From Pseudanabaena mucicola str. Chao 1806 (GTDB taxonomy: Bacteria > Cyanobacteriota > Cyanobacteriia > Pseudanabaenales > Pseudanabaenaceae): DNA of 64,000 nucleotides. Below, piece after piece: positions 16,894 to 26,048 of this stretch. The stretch is taken from positions 1,581,001 through 1,645,000 of the forward strand of contig NZ_CP097329.1 of the NCBI RefSeq assembly GCF_030323025.1, written 5' to 3'. The notes below the pieces were generated by a model that saw nothing but the letters and a program-made list of their open reading frames with translations, did no database searches and was not told the DNA's origin. The translations under genes were made by a program, and so were the position numbers. How positions within the stretch are numbered: position 1 is the stretch's first letter; each line of letters starts with the position of its first letter.

Positions 16894-18033
16894 CTAATCC
16901 AATAGCGATCGCTTGAGAGTAACAGCAAACGTACTGCCTTTGCCCACTTGACTGATCACATGGATACTACCTTCCATTTTTTGGACTAACTCATTGGCGA
17001 TCGCTAGTCCTAATCCCGTACCTGCAATCTCACCTTCTGCTTGTCTACCACGAAAATTACGTTCAAATAAATGGGGCAAATCTGCATCAGGAATGCCCAC
17101 ACCAGTATCTTGGACATAGATATAAACTGTGTCAGGCTTTACATCTGCACCTAGTAACACATAGCCGCCTTTGGGAGTGTATTTAAGAGCATTCTCGGCA
17201 AGGTTGCCGATCGCTTCTCTGAGGGCAGACTCGTTACCTAAAACCTTGGGTAAATGGGAAGGGATATTTGATAGAAATTGAATATTCCGTTCTTGGGCGA
17301 TCGCGCTGGCGAAGTTGGTAATCCCGTCCAAAATTTCACTCAAGTCAATAGCACTAAGTTCTATTATTGCTGCAGGCAAGAAGACTTTTTCGTGTTCCGC
17401 TTCCGATAATAAGAGCGGAGTAGGACGATCAATTTCACTTAGCAAATCTTGAATATGCTGAGTTTCACGCAAAATTCCCTTGACAAACTTTTGATTGGGA
17501 TCATCAGTCACAATCCGCCGTGATAATAGCTGACCAAAGGTACGAATTGCAGTTAGAGGATTACGGAGTTGATGCAAGAGTGAAGACAAAAAATTACTTT
17601 GCTGTTCGTAGTTGCGTTGTTGATTGGCGACTAACCATTGGTTGCGTCGATCCAAAGCACAGGCGATCGCTAAGGTATTCGCAATTTGTTGAATTTGCGA
17701 TTGTTCATAGTCCAACCAGTCGCGATCTTCCCGTCCCGTCATCAAAAAACCTAAAATTGTCTCCTCATAGATTAAGGGCAAAATAAAGCGACGTTGTCTG
17801 ACTAAACCACCAGCCCCCATAGATAAAGTTGGCAAAGCCTCAGTCGCAAAAGACTCGGGTAAAGCGATCACCCCCTCTTCAGGGAAAACGGCAACTTCTA
17901 TCAAGTGGGGTGGCATCCCATCCGCAGCATTTTCCGTAATATACATAGCACTAGCTACTGCCCCCAAACTTTGGGTCAGTAATATAATTTGCGATCGGGC
18001 TAAGGCTATGAGGTCGGGACTAGCGGAGAGCAT
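16894..18033 (-). CDS. GAF-domain sensor histidine kinase
   Basis: A 379-residue soluble kinase. Residues ~1-130 form a GAF-like sensory domain (RRFILPLIYEETILGFLMTG). The HisKA domain has LLHQLRNPLTAIRTFGQLL with the phosphoacceptor His at ~158. HATPase_c follows with the N box NLAENALKYTPKGG, G1 DTGVGIPD, the F box LFERNF and G2 GTGLGLAIANEL. No membrane helix is seen, so it senses a cytoplasmic signal. No response regulator gene adjoins it. GAF ligand and Cys chromophore attachment are not evident. Confidence 0.92.
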   Translation of the reverse strand: MLSASPDLIALARSQIILLTQSLGAVASAMYITENAADGMPPHLIEVAVFPEEGVIALPESFATEALPTLSMGAGGLVRQRRFILPLIYEETILGFLMTGREDRDWLDYEQSQIQQIANTLAIACALDRRNQWLVANQQRNYEQQSNFLSSLLHQLRNPLTAIRTFGQLLSRRIVTDDPNQKFVKGILRETQHIQDLLSEIDRPTPLLLSEAEHEKVFLPAAIIELSAIDLSEILDGITNFASAIAQERNIQFLSNIPSHLPKVLGNESALREAIGNLAENALKYTPKGGYVLLGADVKPDTVYIYVQDTGVGIPDADLPHLFERNFRGRQAEGEIAGTGLGLAIANELVQKMEGSIHVISQVGKGSTFAVTLKRSLLD

Positions 18034-18060
18034 GGGATAGTAAAAGATAAGGACACAAAA

Positions 18061-18936
18061 CTATCGTGATTTTAGTCGTTCATAACGATTAAAAAGTTCA
18101 TTAGTAATTTTGATGGCTGTCTGATTATGACTTGCTAAACATAGTGCATATAAAACTGAGTTTGTAGAATTTTTTATTAGAACAGGACGACTAACATGTT
18201 GAAAGAGTAACCTTAATTGCTCTGTATAAAGACTAGCTAGCCACTCAGCCTTAATTGTGTCCCGACTTAATGTGGGTTCAGATGAGTTGCCAAATAAATC
18301 TAGCTGAGTTACTGGAGATTCCTTATAAATTTGAGTAATCCATTCTGTATTACCCATAACTTTATTTATTTGTCTTACCACTTCTAGATCTGGATTTTGC
18401 TCTCTAGGAAGAAGTCTCGTAACGCCCATTACTGAAAAGTTTACAAAGATATCACAGGTTTTAGTATTAGCAAGTTCCTTGACTGTCTCCCAATCTACTT
18501 GTAGTCCACATGGAACTAAAAAAACAAAAGCCCGTTTCTTCGACGAATATGGAATTTTTGGAATTATTTCGTTGTATAAGATATCATTACAGTCGCCTTG
18601 ATAAGTTTCAATAATCTGATTTGGAAAATCTTCACGCAACTTTCTGACACGTTCTACTCTTTGAGGGTTAACATCCACAAACCAGTGTCCGTCAAATTTA
18701 ATTTCTGTTTGAAGCGCTCGAACAGGTGAACCATTTATGTAACGCTGTTCATCCTCTTTTGCTCTAGGTCTGACTGAGCCTGCAAACGCATCAATGTAGT
18801 AGTAATCTTTAAGCCAACTCTTTTTTTGCTCATTCATAATTACAGAATAAGCTTTGAGGTACTTTGCTAGTAAATCTAGTTTCTCCTCAGACCACCTGCC
18901 AATAATGCCTTCGCCTTCATTCCCAAACTTACTCAT
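18061..18936 (-). CDS. tcmP: Three-Cys-motif partner protein TcmP
   Basis: This 291-residue protein matches the TcmP family, defined by its habit of lying beside a three-Cys-motif (Gp37/Gp68-type) protein, as here. Visible marks are EKLDLLAKYLKAYSVIM near the start, YYYIDAFAGSV at ~45-55 (a methyltransferase-like G-rich loop with an acidic residue), WFVDVNPQRVERVRKL and an EGD-like YQGDCNDIL strand. The order suggests a Rossmann-type methyltransferase fold, but no activity is established. It starts 13 bp after the DUF5131 gene stop and is cotranscribed with it. Confidence 0.85.
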   Translation of the reverse strand: MSKFGNEGEGIIGRWSEEKLDLLAKYLKAYSVIMNEQKKSWLKDYYYIDAFAGSVRPRAKEDEQRYINGSPVRALQTEIKFDGHWFVDVNPQRVERVRKLREDFPNQIIETYQGDCNDILYNEIIPKIPYSSKKRAFVFLVPCGLQVDWETVKELANTKTCDIFVNFSVMGVTRLLPREQNPDLEVVRQINKVMGNTEWITQIYKESPVTQLDLFGNSSEPTLSRDTIKAEWLASLYTEQLRLLFQHVSRPVLIKNSTNSVLYALCLASHNQTAIKITNELFNRYERLKSR

Positions 18937-18949
18937 AATAATATTTTCT

Positions 18950-19741
18950 TTATTTAGAAGAGACTAAATACTTTGCTTCTAATGCACTAGAACTTTGAAA
19001 TTTAGAAACTTTTTTGTTTTGCCACCTATTAATATGGCTATACCAAGCATCAGGCATTTCTTCCCAAATCTTTTCTTCAAGGATTCTACCACCTGCTTTT
19101 GAGTGATTACCTCCCCACTGCTTAAAGAAAAAAGCAACGTCAGATTCTTGAGATTGCCGCAAAATATCTCTCACCCATTCAGCCTCTATAGGTCGATGTT
19201 TGTGTCCAGACTCGCCTCCAACAATTATCCAGTCAATTCCCTCTAAATTCAAAGAAAGTGAACCTAACAAAGGTTCACAGGAAAGAAAGCGAACTTTTGA
19301 TGGCACTTGCCTTAAAGCATCAATTCTATGAGCATATTTTTGATTCTCTACAGATACGCCAATCCAGATATTTTCAGCCCAATCTAACTTAGAGGCTAGT
19401 TTAGCCAAGTTTTTATCTCGTTTAGTCAAAATTTGATATATATGCCAAGGTGTATCTCGCATAACAGCAAAAATATCTTGTAAATACTCAAAAGGGATAT
19501 CTTTATGAAAAAGATCACTCATAGAGTTCACAAATATTCGACTAGGTGTACGCCATTTCTTTGGCTGATCCAATCTATCTGGATGCAAAGTTAAATTAAA
19601 TCCATCTGGAAAAGCTTTAGGAAATCTTTCTGTTATTGTCTCAGCATAGCAATAACGACAGCCAAGACTCACCTTACTACAACCAGTAGTAGGATTCCAA
19701 GTTTTGTCAGTCCATTCAATACCAGTGTTACTACTTGACAT
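18950..19741 (-). CDS. DUF5131 / phage Gp37-Gp68 family three-Cys-motif protein
   Basis: A protein of about 263 residues, starting at the ATG at 19741; the GTG at 19756 would place the -10 hexamer inside the coding region. It has the family start IEWTDKTWNPTTGCSKVSLG and the CxxxxxxCxYC cluster CSKVSLGCRYC, resembling the [4Fe-4S] ligands of radical-SAM enzymes, followed by PSRIFVNSMSDLFH, IYQILTKRD, WIGVSVEN and FLSCEPLLG, and IIVGGESG. The family occurs in phages and mobile islands; its reaction is unknown, and a radical-SAM reaction is only suggested by the motif. It forms a two-gene cassette with tcmP. Confidence 0.88.
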   Translation of the reverse strand: MSSSNTGIEWTDKTWNPTTGCSKVSLGCRYCYAETITERFPKAFPDGFNLTLHPDRLDQPKKWRTPSRIFVNSMSDLFHKDIPFEYLQDIFAVMRDTPWHIYQILTKRDKNLAKLASKLDWAENIWIGVSVENQKYAHRIDALRQVPSKVRFLSCEPLLGSLSLNLEGIDWIIVGGESGHKHRPIEAEWVRDILRQSQESDVAFFFKQWGGNHSKAGGRILEEKIWEEMPDAWYSHINRWQNKKVSKFQSSSALEAKYLVSSK

Positions 19742-19747
19742 TTTGTA

Positions 19748-19776
19748 ATTATACACTTTTCAGTGAAGTCGTTAAT
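19748..19776 (-). promoter_or_regulatory. Predicted promoter giving a leaderless DUF5131 transcript
   Basis: On the minus strand a perfect TATAAT (19748-19753) lies exactly six bases before the ATG at 19741. A poor -35 (TTAACG, 16 bp away) precedes it. Transcription starting seven bases after the hexamer would begin at the A of the start codon. Confidence 0.5.
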
Positions 19777-19906
19777 CTGCTTTACTCTGGTCAAATTCAT
19801 GTCAGCATAAAGTTTACTTTTTTTAACTGTTAAAAATTTTTTAATGAAATATTGAAAGTGCGCTTCAGTTAAACTAAAGGAAGTCATTTTATAAAAATAA
19901 GTATAT

Positions 19907-21829
19907 ATGCGGTTAAGTGAAGTTACCCACCCTAACCAGTTACATGGTTTGACGATCTCGCAATTGGAATCTATAGCCAAGGAAATTCGGCAAAAGCATT
20001 TAGAAACGATCGCGGCTACAGGCGGACACCTTGGTCCGGGGCTAGGCGTAGTCGAACTAACCCTCGCTCTATACCAAACCCTTGATTTGGATCGCGACAA
20101 GGTGGTGTGGGATGTGGGGCATCAAGCCTATCCCCATAAATTGATCACAGGACGCTATAAAAATTTTCATACTTTGCGTCAAAAGGATGGGATTGCAGGT
20201 TATCTCAATCGTCGTGAAAGTGAATTTGATCACTTCGGGGCAGGGCACGCATCGACCAGTATTTCGGCAGCTCTCGGTATGGCGATCGCCCGTGATTTGC
20301 AAGGCGATAATTACAAAACTGTGGCGATCATCGGTGATGGCTCCTTGACAGGTGGCATGGCGTTAGAAGCAATCAACCATGCAGGACATCTTCCCAAAAC
20401 GAATTTATTAGTTGTCCTCAATGACAATGAAATGTCAATTTCTCCCAATGTGGGCGCAATTCCCAAGTATTTGAATAAAATGCGCCTCAGCCCACCGATG
20501 AAATTCATCACCAACAATCTTGAGGGACAGATCCGCAATATCCCCTTTGTTGGCGAACAAATCAGCCCTGAGATTGAGCGGATCAAAGACAATCTAAAGA
20601 TTGTGACGATGGTACAAAACAAAGTTGGAGCCGTCTTTGAAGAACTTGGTTTTACATATATTGGTCCTGTTGATGGTCACAACATTAAAGAAATGATCGA
20701 TACTTTCAAAATGGCTCATACGCTCACGGGTCCCGTTATGGTTCACGTTAGCACCACTAAGGGCAAAGGTTACAGCTATGCTGAAGCCGATCGCGTTGGC
20801 TACCATGCTCAAAACTCCTTTGACCTCGCCACAGGTAAAGCTAAGCCTTCTAGTTCTAGTAAACCCAAACCTCCTAGCTACTCCAAGGTTTTTGCTGATA
20901 CCCTGATCAAACTCGCTGAGCATGACAAGCGCATCGTAGCAATTACCGCCGCCATGTCCACAGGTACAGGTTTAGACAAATTCCAAGCCGTCTTACCCAA
21001 TCAATTTGTAGATGTTGGTATTGCAGAGCAGCACGCAGTCACCCTCGCTGCAGGTATGGCTTGTGAAGGAATGCGTCCTGTTGCTGCGATTTATTCTACC
21101 TTCCTGCAACGCGCCTACGATCAGATCGTTCATGATGTCTGTATCCAGAATTTGCCCGTCTTCTTCTGTTTAGATCGTGCAGGTATTGTTGGAGCCGATG
21201 GACCTACTCACCAAGGGATGTATGACATTTCCTATCTGCGATGTATTCCGAATATAGTGCTGATGGCTCCTAAGGATGAAGCAGAAATGCAAAGTATGAT
21301 CGTCACGGGCTTGACCCACAATGGCGCAAGTGCAATGCGTTACCCTCGTGGTAACGGTGTGGGCGTACCATTGCAAGATGAAGATATCGAGCCATTACCA
21401 ATTGGCAAAGCGGAAGTTTTGCGCGAAGGTAAGGATATCCTGTTACTTGCCTATGGTTCTATGGTTTATCCTTCGCTACAGGTTGCGGAACTTCTCAATG
21501 AGCATGGTGTAAGCGCTACCGTCGTTAATGCTCGCTTTGCCAAGCCCCTCGATACCGAGTTAATTTTGCCCCTTGCCCAAAAAATTGGTAAAGTGGTCAC
21601 CCTTGAGGAAGGCTGCTTGATGGGTGGATTTGGTAGCGCGGTTTTAGAAGCTCTGAATGATGCTAATGTGTTAGCCCCAGTTTACCGCATTGGTGTTCCT
21701 GACATTCTTGTGGAACATGCTTCTCCAGAGCAGTCCTTTAATTCTCTTAGTATGTCTAGCGGTCAGATTTGCGATCGCATTCTCAACCAATTTGCCTTTA
21801 ATAAACAAACTGCGGCAAGTGCTAGTTAG
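19907..21829 (+). CDS. dxs: 1-deoxy-D-xylulose-5-phosphate synthase
   Basis: A 640-residue thiamine-diphosphate enzyme joining pyruvate and glyceraldehyde 3-phosphate in the first step of the MEP isoprenoid pathway. The TPP-binding motif [18 protein letters not shown]...LNDNEMSIS lies at ~148-185. The second (Pyr) domain has [18 protein letters not shown] with the catalytic Glu, and [14 protein letters not shown]; the transketolase C domain closes the protein ([12 protein letters not shown]). [14 protein letters not shown] near 40 contains the conserved His. Length is normal. It is divergent from the DUF5131/tcmP cassette, with 165 bp between starts, and is followed by a family 3 element. Confidence 0.97.
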   Translation: MRLSEVTHPNQLHGLTISQLESIAKEIRQKHLETIAATGGHLGPGLGVVELTLALYQTLDLDRDKVVWDVGHQAYPHKLITGRYKNFHTLRQKDGIAGYLNRRESEFDHFGAGHASTSISAALGMAIARDLQGDNYKTVAIIGDGSLTGGMALEAINHAGHLPKTNLLVVLNDNEMSISPNVGAIPKYLNKMRLSPPMKFITNNLEGQIRNIPFVGEQISPEIERIKDNLKIVTMVQNKVGAVFEELGFTYIGPVDGHNIKEMIDTFKMAHTLTGPVMVHVSTTKGKGYSYAEADRVGYHAQNSFDLATGKAKPSSSSKPKPPSYSKVFADTLIKLAEHDKRIVAITAAMSTGTGLDKFQAVLPNQFVDVGIAEQHAVTLAAGMACEGMRPVAAIYSTFLQRAYDQIVHDVCIQNLPVFFCLDRAGIVGADGPTHQGMYDISYLRCIPNIVLMAPKDEAEMQSMIVTGLTHNGASAMRYPRGNGVGVPLQDEDIEPLPIGKAEVLREGKDILLLAYGSMVYPSLQVAELLNEHGVSATVVNARFAKPLDTELILPLAQKIGKVVTLEEGCLMGGFGSAVLEALNDANVLAPVYRIGVPDILVEHASPEQSFNSLSMSSGQICDRILNQFAFNKQTAASAS

Positions 21830-21844
21830 GTCTGTAAATTTTTC

Positions 21845-21993
21845 TAACGTCAGTTCGAGTTAAGCTGGCAAATTTTAAAAGCTCAAAAGTAAAAGCCTTG
21901 CTAAGCAAGGCTTTTACTTTTGAGCTTTGAGAGAGGGTTTGCTACGCAAACCCTCTCTCAAAGACTGTTCCAAATTATTCCGAACTCGCGTTA
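21845..21993 (+). repeat. Family 3 palindromic element, best preserved copy
   Basis: The ends are TAACGTCAGTTCGAGTTAAG and CCGAACTCGCGTTA, an imperfect terminal inverted repeat. Inside are two perfect hairpins: 21878-21928 (25-bp arms, one-base centre) and 21926-21962 (17-bp arms, TAC loop) that share three bases. The element follows dxs and may also stop its transcription. The ends resemble the IS982 ends at 38033 and 39035. Confidence 0.75.
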
Positions 21994-22051
21994 AGTTAAA
22001 GAACCTCCCCGAAACATCTATTGAGCCAAAAAAATTACTTTGCAGAACTAC

Positions 22052-23260
22052 CTAACTTTTAGGTCTGACAATACCAAAGACTGAGGTATAGCCATGCAAA
22101 AAGGTTGTACCACCAACAGGTCCAATTTCTCCTGAACAGAAAAAGCCACTAAAGGCAATTAAGCCAATATGCTTTTGTAATAACTCTGAGTCAAAATTGG
22201 GCTTGCCATAGAGACGCTCACCACGTCCCATGCAGGAAAACATCAGGGCTGCCGTAGGGGTTACATTAGGAGCCTTTAGGTTTAACTGATTCATGTAATT
22301 GATTAGAGCTTCCTCTAGATCTTCAGCCGATGCCTTACCATCCCGTAAATGTAACTGAATTCTTTGTCCAGGACGCATCCGATCACCAACAGCGATCGCT
22401 CCAGAGCGTGGATCGACACCAATTATATTGCGAATTAAGAAATCGCCTTGTGATGGATTTAATTTAAACTCATTCATTACCACCCCAATAAATAGGGAAT
22501 GTTGCGCGAGTTCGCGATCGCTTTGGCTCAAATCGCCAACCGTATCTTGTAATAAAGCTAAAGGCGGCTTACCTTCCAATCCCAAAATCAAATTGCGCTC
22601 ACATTCAGAAACCTGCATGATCTTGCCGATAGGACGACAACCCTGAGCAACTACAGGATCAATAGTTACATCTCCCCATAACGCTACACCAAGCAAACCT
22701 GTGCGATAAAGCTTGTATTTATTTGCTTCATGAAAGCAAAACAGGGCATTCGCTCCCATGCCGCCGCTACTAGCTAATCCACCAACTTTCACAGCATTAG
22801 GATAGGCAAAATCCAATCCCTGAATCAAGTCGTTAATCGGAAATGAAAATGGATCGCCCACTAATACAAAACTAGGATCGAGGGAGGGACTAACATCCGT
22901 CAATTTTTCCCATCGATCAGGGGAGCTATCAAGATCTGGTAGCTCATTATCATCGAGATGAAATACTTTTGCTTCAGTATTTGGTAAATGACCGACTAAA
23001 AGAGCGATCGCAGGCTTATCTTCAAACTCACGACCATTGCCGATGATCCCACTACCAGAGCAACCAACTAACTTTTTGATTGGTAGTTTTTCGGCAAGTA
23101 AAGGTAATAAGCGAGGATAATCACTGGAAAAAGCCGTGGATATAAATAAAAAACCTAAATCAAGAGATTGCTCACCTAGTGTAGCTAGCACTTGCTGAGA
23201 CAAATCTTGTACCGCAGCTTCTAACGATATTTTTGTCGAAAGACTAGTAATCCACTTCAT
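22052..23260 (-). CDS. FIST domain signal-transduction protein
   Basis: A 402-residue protein with FIST_N (~20-215) and FIST_C (~220-380) domains. Typical blocks are LLPLLAEKLPIKKLVGCSGSGIIGNGREF, here at ~50-80, VGGLASSGGMGANALF in the middle, and ALMFSCMGRGERLYG...GFFCSGEIGPVGG at the end, where GFFCSGEIGP is the family signature. FIST domains are thought to bind small ligands such as amino acids and to act as input modules. This one stands alone without an output domain. No membrane segment is seen. Confidence 0.88.
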   Translation of the reverse strand: MKWITSLSTKISLEAAVQDLSQQVLATLGEQSLDLGFLFISTAFSSDYPRLLPLLAEKLPIKKLVGCSGSGIIGNGREFEDKPAIALLVGHLPNTEAKVFHLDDNELPDLDSSPDRWEKLTDVSPSLDPSFVLVGDPFSFPINDLIQGLDFAYPNAVKVGGLASSGGMGANALFCFHEANKYKLYRTGLLGVALWGDVTIDPVVAQGCRPIGKIMQVSECERNLILGLEGKPPLALLQDTVGDLSQSDRELAQHSLFIGVVMNEFKLNPSQGDFLIRNIIGVDPRSGAIAVGDRMRPGQRIQLHLRDGKASAEDLEEALINYMNQLNLKAPNVTPTAALMFSCMGRGERLYGKPNFDSELLQKHIGLIAFSGFFCSGEIGPVGGTTFLHGYTSVFGIVRPKS

Positions 23261-23726
23261 ACACCTAGCCCCACATCAATTTCATTTCCAGTCATTTCCT
23301 TATAAAATGCTTATAAACCTGCTTATAAAAGGTTAAATTAAACCATTTATATCTAGCTTAGTATCTAAGCTTACATCGCAGTGAGATCTTTCCGACATTT
23401 CCTCAATTCGATATATAGATTTACTGATTCATAAAGTACGGTTCAAGTTCCTCGCTTTTGTCGGGTAATCACAATTCTGTGACTTGCTTACTGGAAAAAT
23501 ACTACAAAAAAGTGGATCTTGACGAATTTTGTCAGAATCGACTTTCTGGTAATGTTAATGTGGCGTTTGGTAAACCAAGATTTGGTGAGACGCTGAAACC
23601 ACAGTAAAATAATTTCGATAACTGCCCTAAAGGCAAGTTATGAAGTTTAAGTTATATATAGTTTACAAACTTTACAAATCCATTTACAGATACATTTATT
23701 ACAGCTTAATCAACGGAGAAAACTAT
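23261..23726. other. 466-bp leader and promoter region of apcF
   Basis: No gene is supported. The upstream in-frame extension of apcF to 23640 is AT-rich Lys/Tyr codons and is not protein-like. The sequence contains CTTATAAAATGCTTATAAACCTGCTTATAAAAGG microrepeats near 23300 (three CTTATAAA units) and a TTGACG hexamer at 23518 without a well-spaced -10. Confidence 0.4.
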
Positions 23727-24227
23727 ATGCCACAGGATGCAATCACTAGCCTGATCAGTACATACGATGCCACTGGTAAATATTTTGATCGTGATGCCTT
23801 GGATACCCTCAAATCCTACTTTGCTACAGGTAGCGCTCGTCTGGCGGCTTCGGCGGCAATCACTGCTAATGCTGCATCGCTTGTTCGTAAGGCTGGCTCA
23901 CAATTATTTGAAGAAGTTCCTGATCTGATCCGTCCTGGTGGTAATGCCTACACTACCCGTCGATTTGCGGCTTGTTTGCGTGATTTGGACTATTATCTGC
24001 GTTATGCATCCTATGCGCTAGTTGCAGGGAACAATGATGTCCTCGACGAAAGAGTATTACAAGGTTTGCGTGATACCTATAGTTCTCTGGGTGTAGCCAT
24101 TGGTCCAACTGTACGTGGCATCCAAATTTTGAAGGAGCTAGTTTTTGATCTGGTAGGTGATGATTCCGAATGGCTCGGCGAACCTTTTGAATATATGGCT
24201 AGTGAATTGGCAGAAAAAAATCTATAG
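23727..24227 (+). CDS. apcF: Allophycocyanin beta-18 type subunit ApcF
   Basis: A 166-residue phycobiliprotein starting at the ATG at 23727, preceded by GGAGA. The fold marks are TSLISTYDATGKYFDRDAL, the helix ASAAITANAASLVRKAG, RPGGNAYTTRR with the usually methylated Asn, and RRFAACLRDLDYYLRYASYA, whose Cys83 carries phycocyanobilin. TYSSLGVAIGPTVRGIQ is typical of ApcF rather than ApcB. ApcF sits in the basal core cylinders of the phycobilisome with ApcE and helps pass energy to photosystem II. It is monocistronic with its own terminator. CpcS, encoded at 13545, is the expected lyase. Confidence 0.92.
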   Translation: MPQDAITSLISTYDATGKYFDRDALDTLKSYFATGSARLAASAAITANAASLVRKAGSQLFEEVPDLIRPGGNAYTTRRFAACLRDLDYYLRYASYALVAGNNDVLDERVLQGLRDTYSSLGVAIGPTVRGIQILKELVFDLVGDDSEWLGEPFEYMASELAEKNL

Positions 24228-24240
24228 TGATCGCTAGATT

Positions 24241-24273
24241 AAAAAAGGGGTGTGCCTAGCATGCCCCTTTTTT
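24241..24273 (+). terminator. Terminator of apcF
   Basis: A GGGG-rich hairpin with A-run and T-run arms begins 14 bp after the stop; the stem tolerates two G-T pairs. Confidence 0.8.
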
Positions 24274-24351
24274 GATTTATTTAATCTTCAAAATGATTTA
24301 AGATTGTTAATAATCGCATAAGTTCGATTTTGTCTAGGAGAGATTTTATAT

Positions 24352-25431
24352 ATGGCTTTAGTACCAATGCGCCTGCTGCTCGATCATGCGGCTGAAAATG
24401 GATATGGTATCCCTGCATTTAACGTCAACAACATGGAGCAGATTCAAGCGATCATGCAGGCTGCGAATGAAACCAACAGCCCTGTAATCCTACAAGCTTC
24501 TCGTGGTGCGCGTAATTACGCGGGTGAAAATTTCCTACGTCACTTAATTTTGGCTGCTACCGAAACTTATCCTCATCTCCCTATCGTGATGCACCAAGAT
24601 CACGGTAATGCACCTTCGACTTGCTACTCAGCAATTCAAAACGGCTTTACCAGTGTCATGATGGATGGCTCTTTGGAAGCTGATGCTAAGACTCCTGCAA
24701 GCTATGAGTACAACGTAGCTGTTACTTCGGAAGTGGTCAAAGTTGCCCATGCATTTGGCGCAAGCGTCGAAGGTGAATTAGGTTGCTTAGGTTCTCTCGA
24801 AACTGGTAAGGGCGAAGCTGAAGATGGACATGGTTTTGAAGGTGCTTTAGATCATTCCCAGCTTTTAACTGATCCTGATGAAGCTGCTGACTTCGTTGAA
24901 CGTACTCAAGTTGACGCTTTGGCTGTAGCGATCGGTACTAGCCACGGTGCTTATAAGTTTACTCGCAAGCCTACTGGCGAAATCTTGGCTATTAGCCGCA
25001 TTGAAGAAATTCATAACCGTCTACCTAATACTCACCTTGTCATGCATGGTTCTTCTTCAGTTCCTGAAGATTTACTTGCCATGATCAATGAGTATGGTGG
25101 TGCAATTCCTGAAACCTATGGTGTACCTGTTGAAGAAATTCAAAAGGGCATCAAGAGTGGTGTACGCAAGGTTAATATTGACACCGATTGTCGTCTTGCG
25201 ATCACTGCTGCAGTGCGTGAAGCGATGTCGAAGAATCCTAAGGAGTTTGATCCTCGTCACTTCTTGAAGCCATCGATCAAGTACATGCAAAAAGTATGTG
25301 CTGATCGCTATGTTCAGTTTGAAGCTGCTGGTCAAGCTAGCAAGATCAAGCAAGTTAGCATTTATGACTTCGTTCCTAAGTATGCTACTGGCGAATTGAA
25401 GCAAGTTAGCCGTCAAGCTGTTAAGGCTTAG
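24352..25431 (+). CDS. fba: Class II fructose-1,6-bisphosphate aldolase
   Basis: A 359-residue zinc-dependent aldolase for glycolysis and the Calvin-Benson cycle, also acting on sedoheptulose bisphosphate. The class II marks are [27 protein letters not shown] (zinc-binding His and catalytic Asp), [25 protein letters not shown] (Glu ligand), VMHGSSSVP (His ligand) and [14 protein letters not shown]. Length matches cyanobacterial CbbA. The start has an AGGAGA site nine bases upstream. A strong terminator follows. Confidence 0.97.
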   Translation: MALVPMRLLLDHAAENGYGIPAFNVNNMEQIQAIMQAANETNSPVILQASRGARNYAGENFLRHLILAATETYPHLPIVMHQDHGNAPSTCYSAIQNGFTSVMMDGSLEADAKTPASYEYNVAVTSEVVKVAHAFGASVEGELGCLGSLETGKGEAEDGHGFEGALDHSQLLTDPDEAADFVERTQVDALAVAIGTSHGAYKFTRKPTGEILAISRIEEIHNRLPNTHLVMHGSSSVPEDLLAMINEYGGAIPETYGVPVEEIQKGIKSGVRKVNIDTDCRLAITAAVREAMSKNPKEFDPRHFLKPSIKYMQKVCADRYVQFEAAGQASKIKQVSIYDFVPKYATGELKQVSRQAVKA

Positions 25432-25488
25432 TCATTACATAAATATAGATTTACTGAGCAAAGCTTGAGTCAGTCTAATTGCTAGAAG

Positions 25489-25521
25489 AATCAAGGGGCG
25501 CATTGCGCTCCTTGATTTTTT
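25489..25521 (+). terminator. Terminator of fba
   Basis: AATCAAGGGGCGCA pairs with TGCGCTCCTTGATT (one G-T pair), followed by a T run. Confidence 0.85.
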
Positions 25522-25572
25522 GTTATTAATCTGTTGATGAAGTAGTGATCGCTTTTACCTTTACTCTCTTTT

Positions 25573-26043
25573 ATGCAAAACCTTGCAGCAAATTTAAAAA
25601 TTACAATTCATCCAGTAGATGAAAAATTGCTTGCTTTAGCGATCATGATCGCTACCAAAGCCCATGATGGTCAATTTGATAAAGCAGGTAAGCCCTATAT
25701 TTTGCATCCTTTAGCGGTGATGGCGCAGATGGACACACTCGAAAGTAAGATTGTGGCGGTTCTACACGATGCGATCGAGGATTCTGATCTGAAGATTACA
25801 GACTTGGTACAACAAGGATTTCCTGACTTTATCATTAAAGCGATCGCTGCAATTACTAAGTTAGTTGGGGAGCCTTATGAAGATTATATTTTGCGGGTAA
25901 AGTCTAATCCGATCGCCTATAAAGTCAAGATTGCGGATGTAACTCACAATATGGATCTCAGTCGGATTGCCAATCCCACAGAAAAGGATTTTCAGCGTTT
26001 AGAGAAATATCAAAATGTTCTCCAAGAGTTACAACAAGAGTGA
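25573..26043 (+). CDS. Small HD-domain alarmone-hydrolase-like protein (MESH1/SAH type)
   Basis: A 156-residue stand-alone HD domain like the hydrolase half of RelA/SpoT. It shows AHDGQFDKAGKPYILHP, VAVLHDAIEDSDL (HD pair plus ED) and VKIADVTHNMDLSRI, which together supply the metal and nucleotide ligands of the (p)ppGpp hydrolase fold. No synthetase, TGS or ACT domain is present. It may degrade (p)ppGpp or, as reported for animal MESH1, NADPH. It ends five bases before a degenerate DNA methyltransferase gene on the same strand. Confidence 0.85.
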   Translation: MQNLAANLKITIHPVDEKLLALAIMIATKAHDGQFDKAGKPYILHPLAVMAQMDTLESKIVAVLHDAIEDSDLKITDLVQQGFPDFIIKAIAAITKLVGEPYEDYILRVKSNPIAYKVKIADVTHNMDLSRIANPTEKDFQRLEKYQNVLQELQQE

Positions 26044-26048
26044 AACTA

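Noticed and set aside
20069-21376. Several minus-strand frames of 68-109 codons
   Set aside because: They are shadows of dxs on the opposite strand without start signals or domain features.
23518-23556. Sigma-70 promoter for apcF
   Set aside because: TTGACG is present but no -10 hexamer lies at an acceptable distance.
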